A stretch of DNA of 50,362 nt, taken from positions 1 through 50,362 of the forward strand of contig NZ_LWDV01000010.1 in the NCBI RefSeq assembly GCF_001693735.1, read 5' to 3'. Positions 16,814 through 27,052 of this stretch are shown in pieces. The stretch's first letter is position 1, and the number at the start of each line of letters is the position of its first letter. Source of the stretch: Orenia metallireducens (GTDB lineage: Bacteria > Bacillota > Halanaerobiia > Halobacteroidales > Halobacteroidaceae). The notes under the pieces are model-generated. The model made no database searches. It was given only the letters and a program-made list of their open reading frames with translations, and was not told the origin of the DNA. Position numbers and translations under genes: made by a program.

Positions 16814-18970
16814 TCAAGCAGGATTTGCCCGTTGTACATTTAGTACTCCATCAATATCTTCTAATTTACGGATAATATCCTTCATATGCTCTAAGCTGCT
16901 TATCTCTAAAGAGAGGTTAATATAAGCTAGCAGATTCTTAGTAGCGCGGGCATTAATTGATGTTATATTTACTTTAGCTTCTGAAATAACAGTAGTTACA
17001 TCATTTAATAGTGAGTGCTTATTCCAGGCTTCAATCTTCAACTCAACCTCATAAGAGGTCTGTTGGTCTACATACCACTCTACTCCAACAATTCTCTCTT
17101 CTTCAGTCTCTTCTAAGTTCTTAAGGTTAGGACAATCTCCTCTATGAACAGATACTCCACGCCCTCTAGTAATATAACCGACTATATCATCACCAGGAAC
17201 TGGATTACAACATTTAGAGATTCTAACTAAAAGACCATCCATCCCTTTAACCTTAATCCCTTTGTTCTGACGTTTTCTCTTAATAATTCTCTTCTTTCTT
17301 AATTTATCAAGCTCATATTCTGGACAATCTTGTTTTTCTGGTGGGATTAATCTTTTGACTACCTGAGAGACTGAGAATTTATTATAGCCAATCCCTGCAT
17401 AGAGACCCTCAACATTAGCAACCCCTAGTTTCTTAGCTATCTCTTCTAACTTTTTAGTCTTTTCTGCTTCTTTTAAAGTAAAGTTCTCTTTTTTCAATCG
17501 TGATTCTAACATCTCTTTACCCTTAATACTTGACTCTTCTTTACGTTGCTCTTTAAACCAATGCTTAATCTTACTCTTAGCTCGAGAGGTCTTAACAAAA
17601 TTGAGCCAATCTCGACTAGGTCCACTATTATTAGAGGTCAATATCTCTATAATATCACCATTTTTTAAACGATATTCTAGAGGAATAATCTTCCCATTAA
17701 CCTTAGCCCCAACACAAGTATGACCTATATCGGTATGAATATTATATGCAAAATCTACAGGGCTAGCACCATAAGGAAGAGAAATTACATCACCTTTAGG
17801 GGTAAAAACAAAGACTTCATCTTCAAAAAGATCAATCTTTAAGTTCTCCATAAACTCTTTAGCATCATTTAAATCCTTCTGCCACTCTAATAATTGGCGT
17901 AACCAAGAAATCTTCCTTTCAAAATCTTCGTCCTTCTTATTCCCTTCCTTATAACGCCAGTGGGCAGCAATACCGTATTCAGCAGTACGATGCATCTCCC
18001 AAGTTCTAATCTGAATCTCCAAAGGTTCCCCCTTAGGACCAATTACAGTCGTATGAAGGGACTGATACATATTAGATTTTGGCATAGCTACATAATCCTT
18101 AATTCTACCTGGCATCGGATTCCACAGTTCATGGATAATCCCTAAGACCTGATAACATTCCTTAACAGAAGTAACTATTACCCGTAAAGCAGTTAAGTCA
18201 TAGATTTCCTTAAACTCTTTTCCATATTTAATCATCTTTTGATAAATACTATATAGATGCTTTGGTCTACCATAAAGGTCAGCTTCAATATCTACCTCTT
18301 TAAGCTTGTCATTTAAAGTAGATATAATATTTTCAATATATGCTTCCCTTTCTGCCCTATTTTTAGCTACCTTTCTAGCTAATTCATAGTAATGATTAGG
18401 CTCTAAATATCTAAAGCTTAAATCTTCTAACTCCCACTTCAAATGAGAGATTCCTAATCTATGAGCTAAAGGAGCATAAATTTCAAGGGTTTCAGTAGCT
18501 TTTATAATCTTCTTCTCTTTAGGTAAGTATTTTAATGTTCTCATATTGTGAAGTCTATCAGCTAATTTAATTAGAATTACTCTAATATCCTTAGCCATAG
18601 CCAAGAACATCTTACGCAAGCTCTCAGCTTGATGCTCTTCACGAGATTTGAAATCTATCTTACTTAGCTTTGTAACACCATTAACAAGCAGCTCTACCTC
18701 TGGACCAAACTCTTCTCTTAATTCCTCTGCAGTTACTTCAGTATCTTCAACTACATCATGTAAGATAGCAGCGGCAATAGAGATTACATCAAGCTCTAAT
18801 TCTGCCATTATTTTAGCTACTTGTAAAGGATGACTAACAAAAGGTTCACCAGAAACTCTATATTGACCTTCATGGGCATCTTTAGCAAAGTAATAAGCCT
18901 TCTTGACCAATTCGATATTCGGGTTTTCAGTATAACTGCTTATTTTTGCTAATAATTGTTCTAAAGCCAT
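16814..18970 (-). CDS. relA: bifunctional (p)ppGpp synthetase/hydrolase Rel
   Basis: A 718-residue RelA/SpoT homologue. Order: HD hydrolase domain (SHPLQVAKIMAELELD, ILHDVVEDT and DRLHNMRTL), synthetase domain (YGRPKHLYSIYQKM, YHSLHTT-like YQSLHTTVIGPKG, EIQIRTWEMH), TGS domain (VFTPKGDVISLPYGASPVDF), a zinc-finger/helical region (RISKCCNPVPGDDIVGYIT) and a C-terminal ACT domain. The hydrolase HD pair is intact, so it can both make and destroy the alarmone. It controls the stringent response and, through GTP levels, sporulation and stationary phase. Lies between apt and dtd in the standard firmicute order. Confidence 0.96.
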   Translation of the reverse strand: MALEQLLAKISSYTENPNIELVKKAYYFAKDAHEGQYRVSGEPFVSHPLQVAKIMAELELDVISIAAAILHDVVEDTEVTAEELREEFGPEVELLVNGVTKLSKIDFKSREEHQAESLRKMFLAMAKDIRVILIKLADRLHNMRTLKYLPKEKKIIKATETLEIYAPLAHRLGISHLKWELEDLSFRYLEPNHYYELARKVAKNRAEREAYIENIISTLNDKLKEVDIEADLYGRPKHLYSIYQKMIKYGKEFKEIYDLTALRVIVTSVKECYQVLGIIHELWNPMPGRIKDYVAMPKSNMYQSLHTTVIGPKGEPLEIQIRTWEMHRTAEYGIAAHWRYKEGNKKDEDFERKISWLRQLLEWQKDLNDAKEFMENLKIDLFEDEVFVFTPKGDVISLPYGASPVDFAYNIHTDIGHTCVGAKVNGKIIPLEYRLKNGDIIEILTSNNSGPSRDWLNFVKTSRAKSKIKHWFKEQRKEESSIKGKEMLESRLKKENFTLKEAEKTKKLEEIAKKLGVANVEGLYAGIGYNKFSVSQVVKRLIPPEKQDCPEYELDKLRKKRIIKRKRQNKGIKVKGMDGLLVRISKCCNPVPGDDIVGYITRGRGVSVHRGDCPNLKNLEETEEERIVGVEWYVDQQTSYEVELKIEAWNKHSLLNDVTTVISEAKVNITSINARATKNLLAYINLSLEISSLEHMKDIIRKLEDIDGVLNVQRANPA

Positions 18971-19009
18971 AGCTTATTGCTCCTTTATCAATAGATTAAA
19001 TGTTTCTGT

Positions 19010-19528
19010 TTATTCATCAATAATTAAAGAAAAAACTTCATAATCTCCTATCTTCTCTCTACCATCTAAAAATCCTAGTTCCATCAAAAATGCAATCTCA
19101 ACAACCTCTCCACCTAACTGTTCAACTAAATCTACGGTAGCCTTTACAGTTCCACCAGTAGCCAATAAATCGTCAACAATTAAGACCTTCGCACCTTGCT
19201 CGATAGCATCTTTATGTATCTCAATAATATTACTTCCATATTCTAGATCATATTCAGTCTTAACTACATCACCAGGTAATTTACCTTCTTTTCTAACTGG
19301 TACAAATCCTTTATCTAATTTTAATGCTAGAGGAGCACCTATTAAAAATCCTCGTGCTTCTATCCCTAAGATCAAATCGATATCTTTACTTTCATATCGC
19401 TCAGCAATTCTATTAATAGCCTCTTTGTAAGCTGCTGGATCTTTTAGTAAAGTAGTAATATCCTTAAAAGCGATACCCTCCTTAGGAAAATCTGGAATAG
19501 TTCTTATCTTATCTGCTAAATTCAACAT
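19010..19528 (-). CDS. apt: adenine phosphoribosyltransferase
   Basis: A 172-residue purine-salvage enzyme that joins adenine and PRPP to AMP. It has the N-terminal [18 protein letters not shown], the flexible-loop sequence [15 protein letters not shown] and the PRPP-binding motif [16 protein letters not shown]. Length is normal. Its start overlaps the 3' end of recJ by 20 nt, and AAGGGGAG lies within the recJ coding sequence, so it is translationally linked to recJ. The recJ-apt-relA order is typical. Confidence 0.97.
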   Translation of the reverse strand: MLNLADKIRTIPDFPKEGIAFKDITTLLKDPAAYKEAINRIAERYESKDIDLILGIEARGFLIGAPLALKLDKGFVPVRKEGKLPGDVVKTEYDLEYGSNIIEIHKDAIEQGAKVLIVDDLLATGGTVKATVDLVEQLGGEVVEIAFLMELGFLDGREKIGDYEVFSLIIDE

Positions 19529-22500
19529 TCTTCTCCCCTTTCAATTTTATAAACCTTTTTGGATAAATTGGTTGGTTAATTAAATTTAATAGTTTCTCTG
19601 GTGATTCTTGTAAAGCAAACCTTTTAAACTCAACAAAAGCCTGCTTATCTTCAATACCTTCATTATATCTTATTGAGCTGCTTAAGTCTAGTTTTACCTC
19701 AGGTCTTGGATGTAGTTGAATTATTCTGCCCCCTTCTTGAATTCTAGTTAGAAGCTTCAATTCCTCTAAAATCCCTAATCCTGCAGAAACAGTACTTGCT
19801 TGTACCGCTTTCTTTATCTTCTGATTTATCTCATCGGCTAACTCTTGGTTAGTAGCAAACACCTCTCTATCTTTGGTCTGCAATTTATTTAAAACAATAT
19901 ATAATTGAGCTAAAACTTCCCTATCAGGAGCCATAATATCTAAGATAAACTCATTGATTCTAGCATCCTGCTGTCCATATAAGAGGTGAATATATGACTC
20001 TTTGCCATCACGTCCAGCCCTTCCACTTTGCTGATTAAATTCAGTTCGATTGAAGTTCAAATGATATAAAATAATATGCCTAATATCAGGGATATCAATC
20101 CCTTCACCAAAAGCACTAGTAGAGATAACCACTTTTATCTCTCCATCTCTAAATTTCTCTTCTACCAATACCCTCTCTTGATTGGTCAATCCAGCATTAT
20201 AAAAGACAATCTGTTGGGCTAAGAAGGGATTAATTTCCCTTAATTTAGTAGCTAGTTCAATACTCTTTTCTCGGCTATTGACATAGATAATAACCTTCTC
20301 ACCTTTAGCAATTATATCATCAATATAAGCATCTTTATCAACAGCATTTCTGTTATCAATTAACTTTAGATTAGTACGAACATGAGGGTCAATTATCAAA
20401 TTATCTATCTCCAAAGAGTTGACTATCTCTTTGGCAACCTGATCATTAGCAGTAGCTGTTACCGCTAAAACTAAAGGGTTTTCTAATTCTGCTAATAGCT
20501 TAGGTATCCTCTTATAAGTTGGTCTAAACTGATTAGATGCTAAACCAATATGATGGCTCTCGTCAACCACAAAGAAGCCTATTCTATCTTTAATAGTTTT
20601 AAATCTGTCTAAATTATATTCAATAAATTCAGGAGTAGTTAGTAGTACATCAACTTGGTTACTATTTAGAGCTTGATTCAACTCTTCTCTTTCTTTTATA
20701 GTCAATGATCCATTTCCTTTATAGACTCTAAGCCCTAAAGGTGCTAACTTATCCTGTAACGAGCTATATTGGTCATTAACTAAGGCCCTTAGAGGATAAA
20801 TGATTATTGTCATCAAATTAGATTTTATAGCTTGAAAAGCTGAAAAGCTTTGAAAGACTGCTGATTTGCCCCTTCCAGTTCCAAAGATAGCTAAAGTATT
20901 ATTTCCTTTGAATAAACTATCAAGAGCTTCTGCTTGTTTTGGTCTAAAACTATAATCTCCAATTAATGACTTTCTAATCTCTTCTAAAATTTCAGCTTCG
21001 GATTTGGTAGCAAGTTTAGCTCGATATAATCTAAGCTCTGCATCCTCTTTCTTATCAAAATAATCTGTATCCTTCTCTATAAATAGATTGACACCTAAGC
21101 TTCTGCCATCCTCTCCCCCTGTTATATCAGAGACAATAGCTTTATATTTAATTCCATTATCTAAATAAGGGGCTAAATGTTTAGCCAACTCAGCTTTAAG
21201 AAAGCCAATCTGTTCTTTACTCTTTGTCAATACTTTAATAGCATTAGAGTCATATTTATTATCTGGCTCTCTTTGTAAAGATAGTAGATCTCCTTTATTG
21301 ACTTCTCTTTTAATTATCTCTTGCCTACCCTCAAAGGTAACACCTACTACTTTAGTATAGAAAGAATCACTATCTCCAATTCCTCGATAAAAGTCATCTT
21401 CTAATATCTCTTTACTTTTAGCAAATAATTGGTCCACAAAGGATAACTCTGGGAACTTAATATCCTTGATAGTCAAGCTGACAGTTTCTTCTCCACCAAA
21501 GTCATTGATATCCATAGTAAATGCCAAAGATATATCCTCATTCTCTGTTTGAAGCTTCTTTCTTAGCTCTGCCATTCTCCAACCAATAGCCTCTACACTT
21601 CTACCACCTTGGGCAAAGTTAATCTTAATATGGCTCTCTTCTTTACCAAAAAGATAAAAATTATCTACAGCTAACCCCTTTAAAGCAAACTTAGGACGAG
21701 GGTTTGCACAACCATAAGGCTCTAATTTAGCTAATTGATAAACCAAATCCTTTGAAACCTCTTCCATACTAATTACCTGTTCTACTTTCAGTTTATCTAT
21801 TAGGTCTTCCTCTGTTAAGACCTGATCTGCATACTCATTTATCATTCTCCGTAATTGAGGAATATTTTCCGCTTGCAAGGAACAACCTGCTGCCTCCTTA
21901 TGTCCACCAAATCCTTCAAAGCACTCTTCACAATACTTAAAGGCTTCATAGAGATGGAAATTGCGGATACTCCTAGCTGAACCCAAGACTCTACCATCTT
22001 CAGCATAGGTCAATAAGATAACTGGGCGATAATACTTCTCTTGAATCTTAGAAGCAGCATTCCCTATCACTCCAGGGTGACCTTCAGCTAAAGGAATTAC
22101 TAACACCTTCTCTTGTTTTAAATCAATCTTCTGAGCAATATACTCTTCAGCCTGTGCTAAAATTTGAGTAGTGATCTCTTGTCGATCAGCATTCATCTCT
22201 CTTAGGTGTGAAGCTAAATCATCAGCTACCACTATATCAGTTTCGGTAAAAATCTGTACACCTAAATAAGCCTGTCCCAATCGACCAGTAGCATTAATAC
22301 AAGGTGCTAGATAATAACCTATTCCTCCAGCAGTAATATCCTTATCTTTATAACCAACCTTACTCTTTAAGATTCCTAAATTAAAGTCCCCTCTTCCAAC
22401 AAAAGCATTAATACGCTTTAGACCATAATAGACTATTATTCTATTCTCCCCAATAAGAGGAACAATATCAGCAATAGTACCAACTGCTACTATACTAATA

Positions 22501-23177
22501 TACTCCATTAAGTGATTAAGATCTGTTAAATTCTTTAATCTAGCCAATAAGGCATGAACCAATTTAAAGGTTACTCCTACTCCAGCTAGTTTCTTAAAGG
22601 GATATCGGCAGTCCTCCTGCTTGGGATTGAGTATAGCTATAGCCTCAGGAGTTAACGCTGGTACTGTATGATGGTCAGTAATAATCACATCAATACCCAA
22701 CTGATTAGCTAAAGCAACCTCTGCAACTGCTGAAATTCCACAGTCAACAGTTATAATCAAAGCAGCACCTTTATCTGCTAAACTCTTCACAGCCTCCTGG
22801 TTCAATCCATAGCCTTCTTTTAGACGATTAGGTATATAATAATCAACATCAGCACCTAAATCCTTTAATACCTTAATTAATAAGGAGGTACTAGTAATAC
22901 CATCAGCATCATAATCTCCATAAATGAATATCTTCTCTTGATTCTTAATAGCCTGCTCTACTCTATTAAAGGCTAACTCCATATCTTTCATCAGAAAAGG
23001 TTCATGTAAATCCTCTAAGCTAAAATCTAAAAACTCCTCGATTTCTTGAGGAGTTTTTAAACCTCTATTGGCTAAAATTCGCACTATAACTGGATTTATA
23101 TCCAAACTATCAGCTAATTCATCAACATCATCTTGATTTATTTCTTGAAATGTCCATATCTTTTCTTGATCTAGCAT
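19509..23177 (-). CDS. recJ: RecJ exonuclease fused to HIRAN domain and superfamily 2 (RecQ-like) helicase
   Basis: A 1,222-residue protein about twice normal RecJ length. Residues 1-575 are a complete RecJ: DYDADGIT (88-95), DCGISA (145-150), DHH (168-170), the DHHA1 part with [14 protein letters not shown] (421-434) and an OB-fold. About 604-700 is a HIRAN domain ([29 protein letters not shown]). About 740-1070 is a helicase: FGTGRGKS Walker A (765-772), DESH box (872-875), TATA (907-910), and [10 protein letters not shown] motif VI (1049-1058). The rest is a RecQ-like tail. I start at 23177 ([10 protein letters not shown]) because GGGGGA precedes it; the frame is open further upstream but the extra residues look random. 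Expected role: 5'-3' ssDNA resection coupled to unwinding in recombination and repair. Confidence 0.93.
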   Translation of the reverse strand: MLDQEKIWTFQEINQDDVDELADSLDINPVIVRILANRGLKTPQEIEEFLDFSLEDLHEPFLMKDMELAFNRVEQAIKNQEKIFIYGDYDADGITSTSLLIKVLKDLGADVDYYIPNRLKEGYGLNQEAVKSLADKGAALIITVDCGISAVAEVALANQLGIDVIITDHHTVPALTPEAIAILNPKQEDCRYPFKKLAGVGVTFKLVHALLARLKNLTDLNHLMEYISIVAVGTIADIVPLIGENRIIVYYGLKRINAFVGRGDFNLGILKSKVGYKDKDITAGGIGYYLAPCINATGRLGQAYLGVQIFTETDIVVADDLASHLREMNADRQEITTQILAQAEEYIAQKIDLKQEKVLVIPLAEGHPGVIGNAASKIQEKYYRPVILLTYAEDGRVLGSARSIRNFHLYEAFKYCEECFEGFGGHKEAAGCSLQAENIPQLRRMINEYADQVLTEEDLIDKLKVEQVISMEEVSKDLVYQLAKLEPYGCANPRPKFALKGLAVDNFYLFGKEESHIKINFAQGGRSVEAIGWRMAELRKKLQTENEDISLAFTMDINDFGGEETVSLTIKDIKFPELSFVDQLFAKSKEILEDDFYRGIGDSDSFYTKVVGVTFEGRQEIIKREVNKGDLLSLQREPDNKYDSNAIKVLTKSKEQIGFLKAELAKHLAPYLDNGIKYKAIVSDITGGEDGRSLGVNLFIEKDTDYFDKKEDAELRLYRAKLATKSEAEILEEIRKSLIGDYSFRPKQAEALDSLFKGNNTLAIFGTGRGKSAVFQSFSAFQAIKSNLMTIIIYPLRALVNDQYSSLQDKLAPLGLRVYKGNGSLTIKEREELNQALNSNQVDVLLTTPEFIEYNLDRFKTIKDRIGFFVVDESHHIGLASNQFRPTYKRIPKLLAELENPLVLAVTATANDQVAKEIVNSLEIDNLIIDPHVRTNLKLIDNRNAVDKDAYIDDIIAKGEKVIIYVNSREKSIELATKLREINPFLAQQIVFYNAGLTNQERVLVEEKFRDGEIKVVISTSAFGEGIDIPDIRHIILYHLNFNRTEFNQQSGRAGRDGKESYIHLLYGQQDARINEFILDIMAPDREVLAQLYIVLNKLQTKDREVFATNQELADEINQKIKKAVQASTVSAGLGILEELKLLTRIQEGGRIIQLHPRPEVKLDLSSSIRYNEGIEDKQAFVEFKRFALQESPEKLLNLINQPIYPKRFIKLKGEKNVEFSR

Positions 23178-23353
23178 TGTTTTCCCCCATCTTTTGCAGA
23201 TTATAATCAGCAATACTGATATACATTCTTCATAAAAATCGGTTTTCCTCCTTAAAAATTTATGTAATCTTCTTTTAATTACTACTGGCAACTTAATAAT
23301 GACCAATAAGCTATCTCTAAGTTCTAACTTTAACTCTTTTACAGTAAAATATA

Positions 23354-25024
23354 CTAAAATTTTCCTGAACGCAAGATAGATATTACCAGCCAAATTCCTA
23401 AAACTACAGCAATTAGATAACCTGATATCCCCACAACAGGAAACCCTAAAAACTCTGGACCTTTATCAGCTACCATAATTAAGGAGGAACCAACAATCAA
23501 AGATGCAATGATTAAAGAAATAGATAGGCGGTTACTAACAATATCCAATTTAGAGGTCAAAGGCTTAATTCCTACATGGTGAAACTTTATCTCTAACTGA
23601 TCCTCTTGCATTAGATTAAATATATTATGTAATTCTTCAGGTAAATCTATTATATATTTACTAATCTCCTGTAATCGCTCTAAAGTATCTCCCATTAATC
23701 GCTTAGGGCTTAGCCTCTTTTTTATTATATCATAAGCGAAAGGTTTAGCTACAGTTAGGATATCAAATTTAGGCTCTATTTTCGATACTACCCCTTCAAC
23801 TGTAATTAAGGCTTTGACCAATAAGATGAATTCTATTGGTAGTCTTATCTTATATTTGAAGGTCAAATCCAAAAGCCTATTCATAACCACCGATAACTCT
23901 ACCTCTTCTAAAGTTACACCATGATAATCCTCAATCAATCTAGCAAAATCTCTCTTTAAGGATCTCATATCTATCTCTTTAGTTACCATCCCTAAATTTA
24001 ATAGCTCTTCAATCGCCTTATCTGTATCTTTTTTAATCAAGGCTATAAATAAATTGGCTACTCTCTCCTTATCATCTTGAGTCAGCTGACCTACTAAACC
24101 AAAATCAATCCAAGCCACCTTATAGTCTCTACTGATAATAAAATTGCCAGGATGGGGATCTCCATGGAAGAGTCCATCAATCATAATCTGTTTCATAAAG
24201 GATTTGCTGATTATCCTAGCAAGACTATCATTTTTAGAACTATCCTTTAATTTATTAATATTATAGCCAGGAATAAATTCCATAGTAAAGATTCTCTTAG
24301 TCGTTAAATCCCAAAAGACCTTGGGAATGATAATATCATCTTCAGAAGCAAAATTTTTACGAAACTTCTTGGTGTTTCTGGCTTCTATTCTATAGTCAAG
24401 CTCTTGCTTAATCATATTAGAGAAGTTATTTACTATCTCAATAGGATCGATAAAATCATCACTAAAGACTCGATTCTTTAATAAACCTGCTAAATTAGTC
24501 ATAATATCTAAATCAGTCTCTATAGTAGACTGAATCCCCTTCCTTTGAACTTTAACAACAACCTCTTCTCCATTCTTTAGGGTAGCTTTATGAACTTGTC
24601 CAATAGAAGCACTTGCTAAAGGAGCAGCAGCTACTTTACTAAAGTATTCATTATAATCTCCATTTAACTCTCTATTTAACTGTTTGATTACATCTTCAAA
24701 ATTCATAGCTGGAACTTGATCTTGTAACTTCTCTAACTCTTCTATATAAGTGCGAGAGATCAAATCAGGTCGAGTGCTAAGTAGTTGCCCTAACTTGATA
24801 TAGGTAGGTCCTAACTCCTCTAATACCTTCCTAAGCCTAATCGCTCGAGAATCCTGTTGGGGATTACTTGGTTTTAACTTCTTGATTCTCTTACTTAAAG
24901 GTAAGAATTGGCGCAACTCCATCAGTTCTATCAAATACCCAAAGCCATGTTTAATCAAAACCTCTACTATATCTCTATATCTTTTCATATTTCTATAATG
25001 TATTCCAATATCTTTAAAGAGCAT
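23354..25024 (-). CDS. AarF/UbiB-family protein kinase-like membrane protein
   Basis: A 556-residue ABC1/UbiB family protein. Signature KxGQ motif: LGPTYIKLGQLLSTRPD; the alanine-rich nucleotide loop PLASASIGQVHKA replaces the usual glycine loop; VVVKVQRKG gives the lysine; HGDPHPGNFIISRDYKVAWIDFGLVGQ gives the catalytic and DFG-like residues. Two C-terminal hydrophobic segments anchor it in the membrane. The family has ATPase/kinase-like activity tied to isoprenoid quinone or lipid metabolism, but this organism may lack quinones, so the substrate is open. Start at 25024 rather than five codons upstream because GGCGGTGG lies before it. The next upstream genes encode DUF456 and a phasin-like coiled coil. 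Confidence 0.88.
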   Translation of the reverse strand: MLFKDIGIHYRNMKRYRDIVEVLIKHGFGYLIELMELRQFLPLSKRIKKLKPSNPQQDSRAIRLRKVLEELGPTYIKLGQLLSTRPDLISRTYIEELEKLQDQVPAMNFEDVIKQLNRELNGDYNEYFSKVAAAPLASASIGQVHKATLKNGEEVVVKVQRKGIQSTIETDLDIMTNLAGLLKNRVFSDDFIDPIEIVNNFSNMIKQELDYRIEARNTKKFRKNFASEDDIIIPKVFWDLTTKRIFTMEFIPGYNINKLKDSSKNDSLARIISKSFMKQIMIDGLFHGDPHPGNFIISRDYKVAWIDFGLVGQLTQDDKERVANLFIALIKKDTDKAIEELLNLGMVTKEIDMRSLKRDFARLIEDYHGVTLEEVELSVVMNRLLDLTFKYKIRLPIEFILLVKALITVEGVVSKIEPKFDILTVAKPFAYDIIKKRLSPKRLMGDTLERLQEISKYIIDLPEELHNIFNLMQEDQLEIKFHHVGIKPLTSKLDIVSNRLSISLIIASLIVGSSLIMVADKGPEFLGFPVVGISGYLIAVVLGIWLVISILRSGKF

Positions 25025-25138
25025 AATACCACCGCCCAATATTTTCAGTTTACCATTAAAGTATAGTGACTAATAATGAATAACAGTAATCGGTATATTA
25101 CGACATATCTTATACTAGCAGAAGAGGTTATATAGCTA

Positions 25139-25612
25139 TTAAAATACCCTAACTAATAGTAAGATAGTCATCAGTATTGAAATTAGAAAGGATATTATTG
25201 AGCCACTTACATTACCTACAATTGTACCTACTCCAACCTTTAAAGCCTCTTCAAACTTCTTACCTCTTAATAATTCTACAATGATTGCTCCTAGAAGAGG
25301 TCCTATTACCAGTCCAATTGGTCCTAAAAATATTGTAGCTAATATTCCACCACCAATAGCTCCAATAATTCCAAATCTACTTGCTCCAAAATATTTGGCT
25401 CCTAAGACACTTGCTAAATAATCTAATCCCTCAGCCAATATGCTCAATAAGACTAATATACCAATAAACCCCCAACCATAAACAGCAAAATTACTAGTAA
25501 ATCCATAAATTAATGCACCTAATAAAATTAAAGGGGTACCAGGAACTGCTGGTACTAAGGTTCCCAAAACCCCTACTGTTGATAAGATTGCAACAATAAT
25601 TTTAACTGTCAT
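25139..25612 (-). CDS. DUF456 membrane protein
   Basis: A 157-residue protein made almost entirely of membrane helices rich in Gly, Ile and Leu. It contains the DUF456 glycine-rich motif, PAVPGTPLILLGALIYG, and a second region, IIGAIGGGILATIFLGPIGL, with a repeated turn GPLLGAIIVELLRGKK. Its function is unknown; the glycine-zipper-like segments are all that can be said. Its start overlaps the end of the coiled-coil gene by 11 nt, so both are translated as a pair, and it is followed after 100 nt by the AarF-type gene. Confidence 0.8.
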   Translation of the reverse strand: MTVKIIVAILSTVGVLGTLVPAVPGTPLILLGALIYGFTSNFAVYGWGFIGILVLLSILAEGLDYLASVLGAKYFGASRFGIIGAIGGGILATIFLGPIGLVIGPLLGAIIVELLRGKKFEEALKVGVGTIVGNVSGSIISFLISILMTILLLVRVF

Positions 25613-25958
25613 CTTCAGCTACCTCTATCCCATCATTCTTTAAGCTTTGTATCTCTCTTTCTAAAGACCTAACATGTAATTCCAATTTAACAACTTTATC
25701 TTTTAACTCTTCTACTTCCTCTTTTTTCACAATTCCTACCTTATTAAAACTATTCTCTATCTCTGTTTTAATCTTATCTCTCATCTGCTCCTGCTGCTCT
25801 TTAGCTTTTTTTGTCATATTATTAATCAGTTCATTGGCTTCCTCTTTACTTACCTTCCCTTCTTCAACGAGTTTTTGAACCATCTCTTCAACTTTATCTT
25901 TGGTCAAAAACAATGCTCCCAGACCAGTTACCATCATCTCTTTAATAAAGTTTAACAA
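25602..25958 (-). CDS. phasin-like coiled-coil protein
   Basis: A 118-residue protein resembling the phasin/PhaI-type polyhydroxyalkanoate granule protein family found next to AarF kinases in Firmicutes. A short hydrophobic N-terminus (FIKEMMVTGLGALFLTKD) is followed by VEEMVQKLVEEGKVSKEEAN and then heptad-patterned charged helices to the end. This organism shows no sign here of PHA synthesis, so a role in membrane or AarF regulation is as likely. The best ribosome site (GGAGG) fits a TTG start at 25958 with 8-nt spacing; two GTG codons just upstream are too close to it. It overlaps the DUF456 gene by 11 nt. Confidence 0.7.
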   Translation of the reverse strand: MLNFIKEMMVTGLGALFLTKDKVEEMVQKLVEEGKVSKEEANELINNMTKKAKEQQEQMRDKIKTEIENSFNKVGIVKKEEVEELKDKVVKLELHVRSLEREIQSLKNDGIEVAEDDS

Positions 25959-26155
25959 ATTCACCACCTCCAGAAGTTGTTAATAATTATATCACAACTC
26001 TTATATTTTTCCAAATACTACAAATCTAATACTAAGATATGAAGACTTTTTGTATATATAACCTATTTAGCGTGATTAATAATGATACTATATGGATATA
26101 AAGAGACAGTAACATCTCTATATTATTTAAATATACATTAAACCTAAAATAAAAA

Positions 26156-26184
26156 CAACCCCCAGTCTTTAAAAACCAAGGGTC
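26156..26184 (-). terminator. intrinsic terminator of the secD-secF operon
   Basis: On the minus strand AACCCTTGGT pairs with the CTGGGGGTT arm, with several G-T pairs, followed by GTTTTTATTTTAGG. It lies 15 nt after the secF stop. Confidence 0.65.
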
Positions 26185-26198
26185 ATTTGATATAAATA

Positions 26199-27047
26199 TT
26201 ATTTAGCTGATTTTCTTTCATCCCACTCTACTAAGATAGGACTGGCTACAAAGATTGAAGAGTAAGTTCCTGATAATACACCTACTAATAGTGCCAACAT
26301 AAAGTTTTGAATAGTTGTACCACCTAAGAACAAGATAGCTAAAATAGGTAATAAGGTAGTAAGTGATGTATTGATAGAACGTGGTAAAGTCTCTACAATT
26401 GCTTCATTATTCAATTGAGCAAAGGTCTCTTTTTTAGCCGTTCTCATCTTTTCCCTAATTCTATCAAAGATAACTATTGTATCATTGATAGAGTATCCAA
26501 CAATAGTTAGTAAAGCAGCCACAAAAGGACTGTTAATCTCGATTTGTAATAATGAAAAGACCCCTAATACAATTAAGACATCATGTAATAAAGCTAAAAT
26601 AGCTGCAATAGCAAATCTAAACTCAAACCTCATACTAATATAAGCCACAATAGCAAGAGCAGCCAGTAATAATGCCCAAAAAGCCTTATTTCTTAACTCT
26701 TTACCAATTGTCCCTCCTACCTTCTCTGTTCTTTGCATCTTACCAGAGTACTTAGCTTCAATCTTCTCTTCAATCGCAGTTATCTTTGAAGCCGGTAGCT
26801 CTTCCATCCGAATTAGAACACCATCTTCAGTCTGTTGAATTTTAGGTGCTTTAGTCAAACCAAATTCACCTAATGTATCTCTAATCTCATTATTAGTAAC
26901 CCCTTTATAGAAAGTAAATTCAATAATTGTTCCACCAGCAAAGTCAATTCCTAGGTTCATACCTTGAAATAAGATAGAGATTAAACCTGCTAGGATAATT
27001 ATTCCTGAGATCGACATCCATAATCTTCTTTTACCGATAATATCCAC
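26199..27047 (-). CDS. secF: protein translocase subunit SecF
   Basis: Membrane subunit that, with SecD, uses the proton (or sodium) gradient to complete SecA-driven protein export. It has the first transmembrane helix, the LGIDFAGGTIIEFTF motif, a short periplasmic-type domain and five more helices with SINDTIVIFDRIREKM and SINTSLTTLLPILAILFLGG. About 282 residues, normal for Firmicutes with separate SecF. A GTG at 27047 is 7 nt after GGAGGT, whereas an upstream ATG at 27053 is only 2 nt from it, so I prefer the GTG. The ribosome site lies in the end of secD and the secD stop overlaps that ATG (TAATG). Confidence 0.95.
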   Translation of the reverse strand: MDIIGKRRLWMSISGIIILAGLISILFQGMNLGIDFAGGTIIEFTFYKGVTNNEIRDTLGEFGLTKAPKIQQTEDGVLIRMEELPASKITAIEEKIEAKYSGKMQRTEKVGGTIGKELRNKAFWALLLAALAIVAYISMRFEFRFAIAAILALLHDVLIVLGVFSLLQIEINSPFVAALLTIVGYSINDTIVIFDRIREKMRTAKKETFAQLNNEAIVETLPRSINTSLTTLLPILAILFLGGTTIQNFMLALLVGVLSGTYSSIFVASPILVEWDERKSAK

Positions 27048-27052
27048 TACCA

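Noticed and set aside
23178-23393. Extra 72 N-terminal residues for RecJ
   Set aside because: The extension is basic and hydrophobic without family similarity and has no ribosome site; GGGGGA stands before the later Met at 23177.
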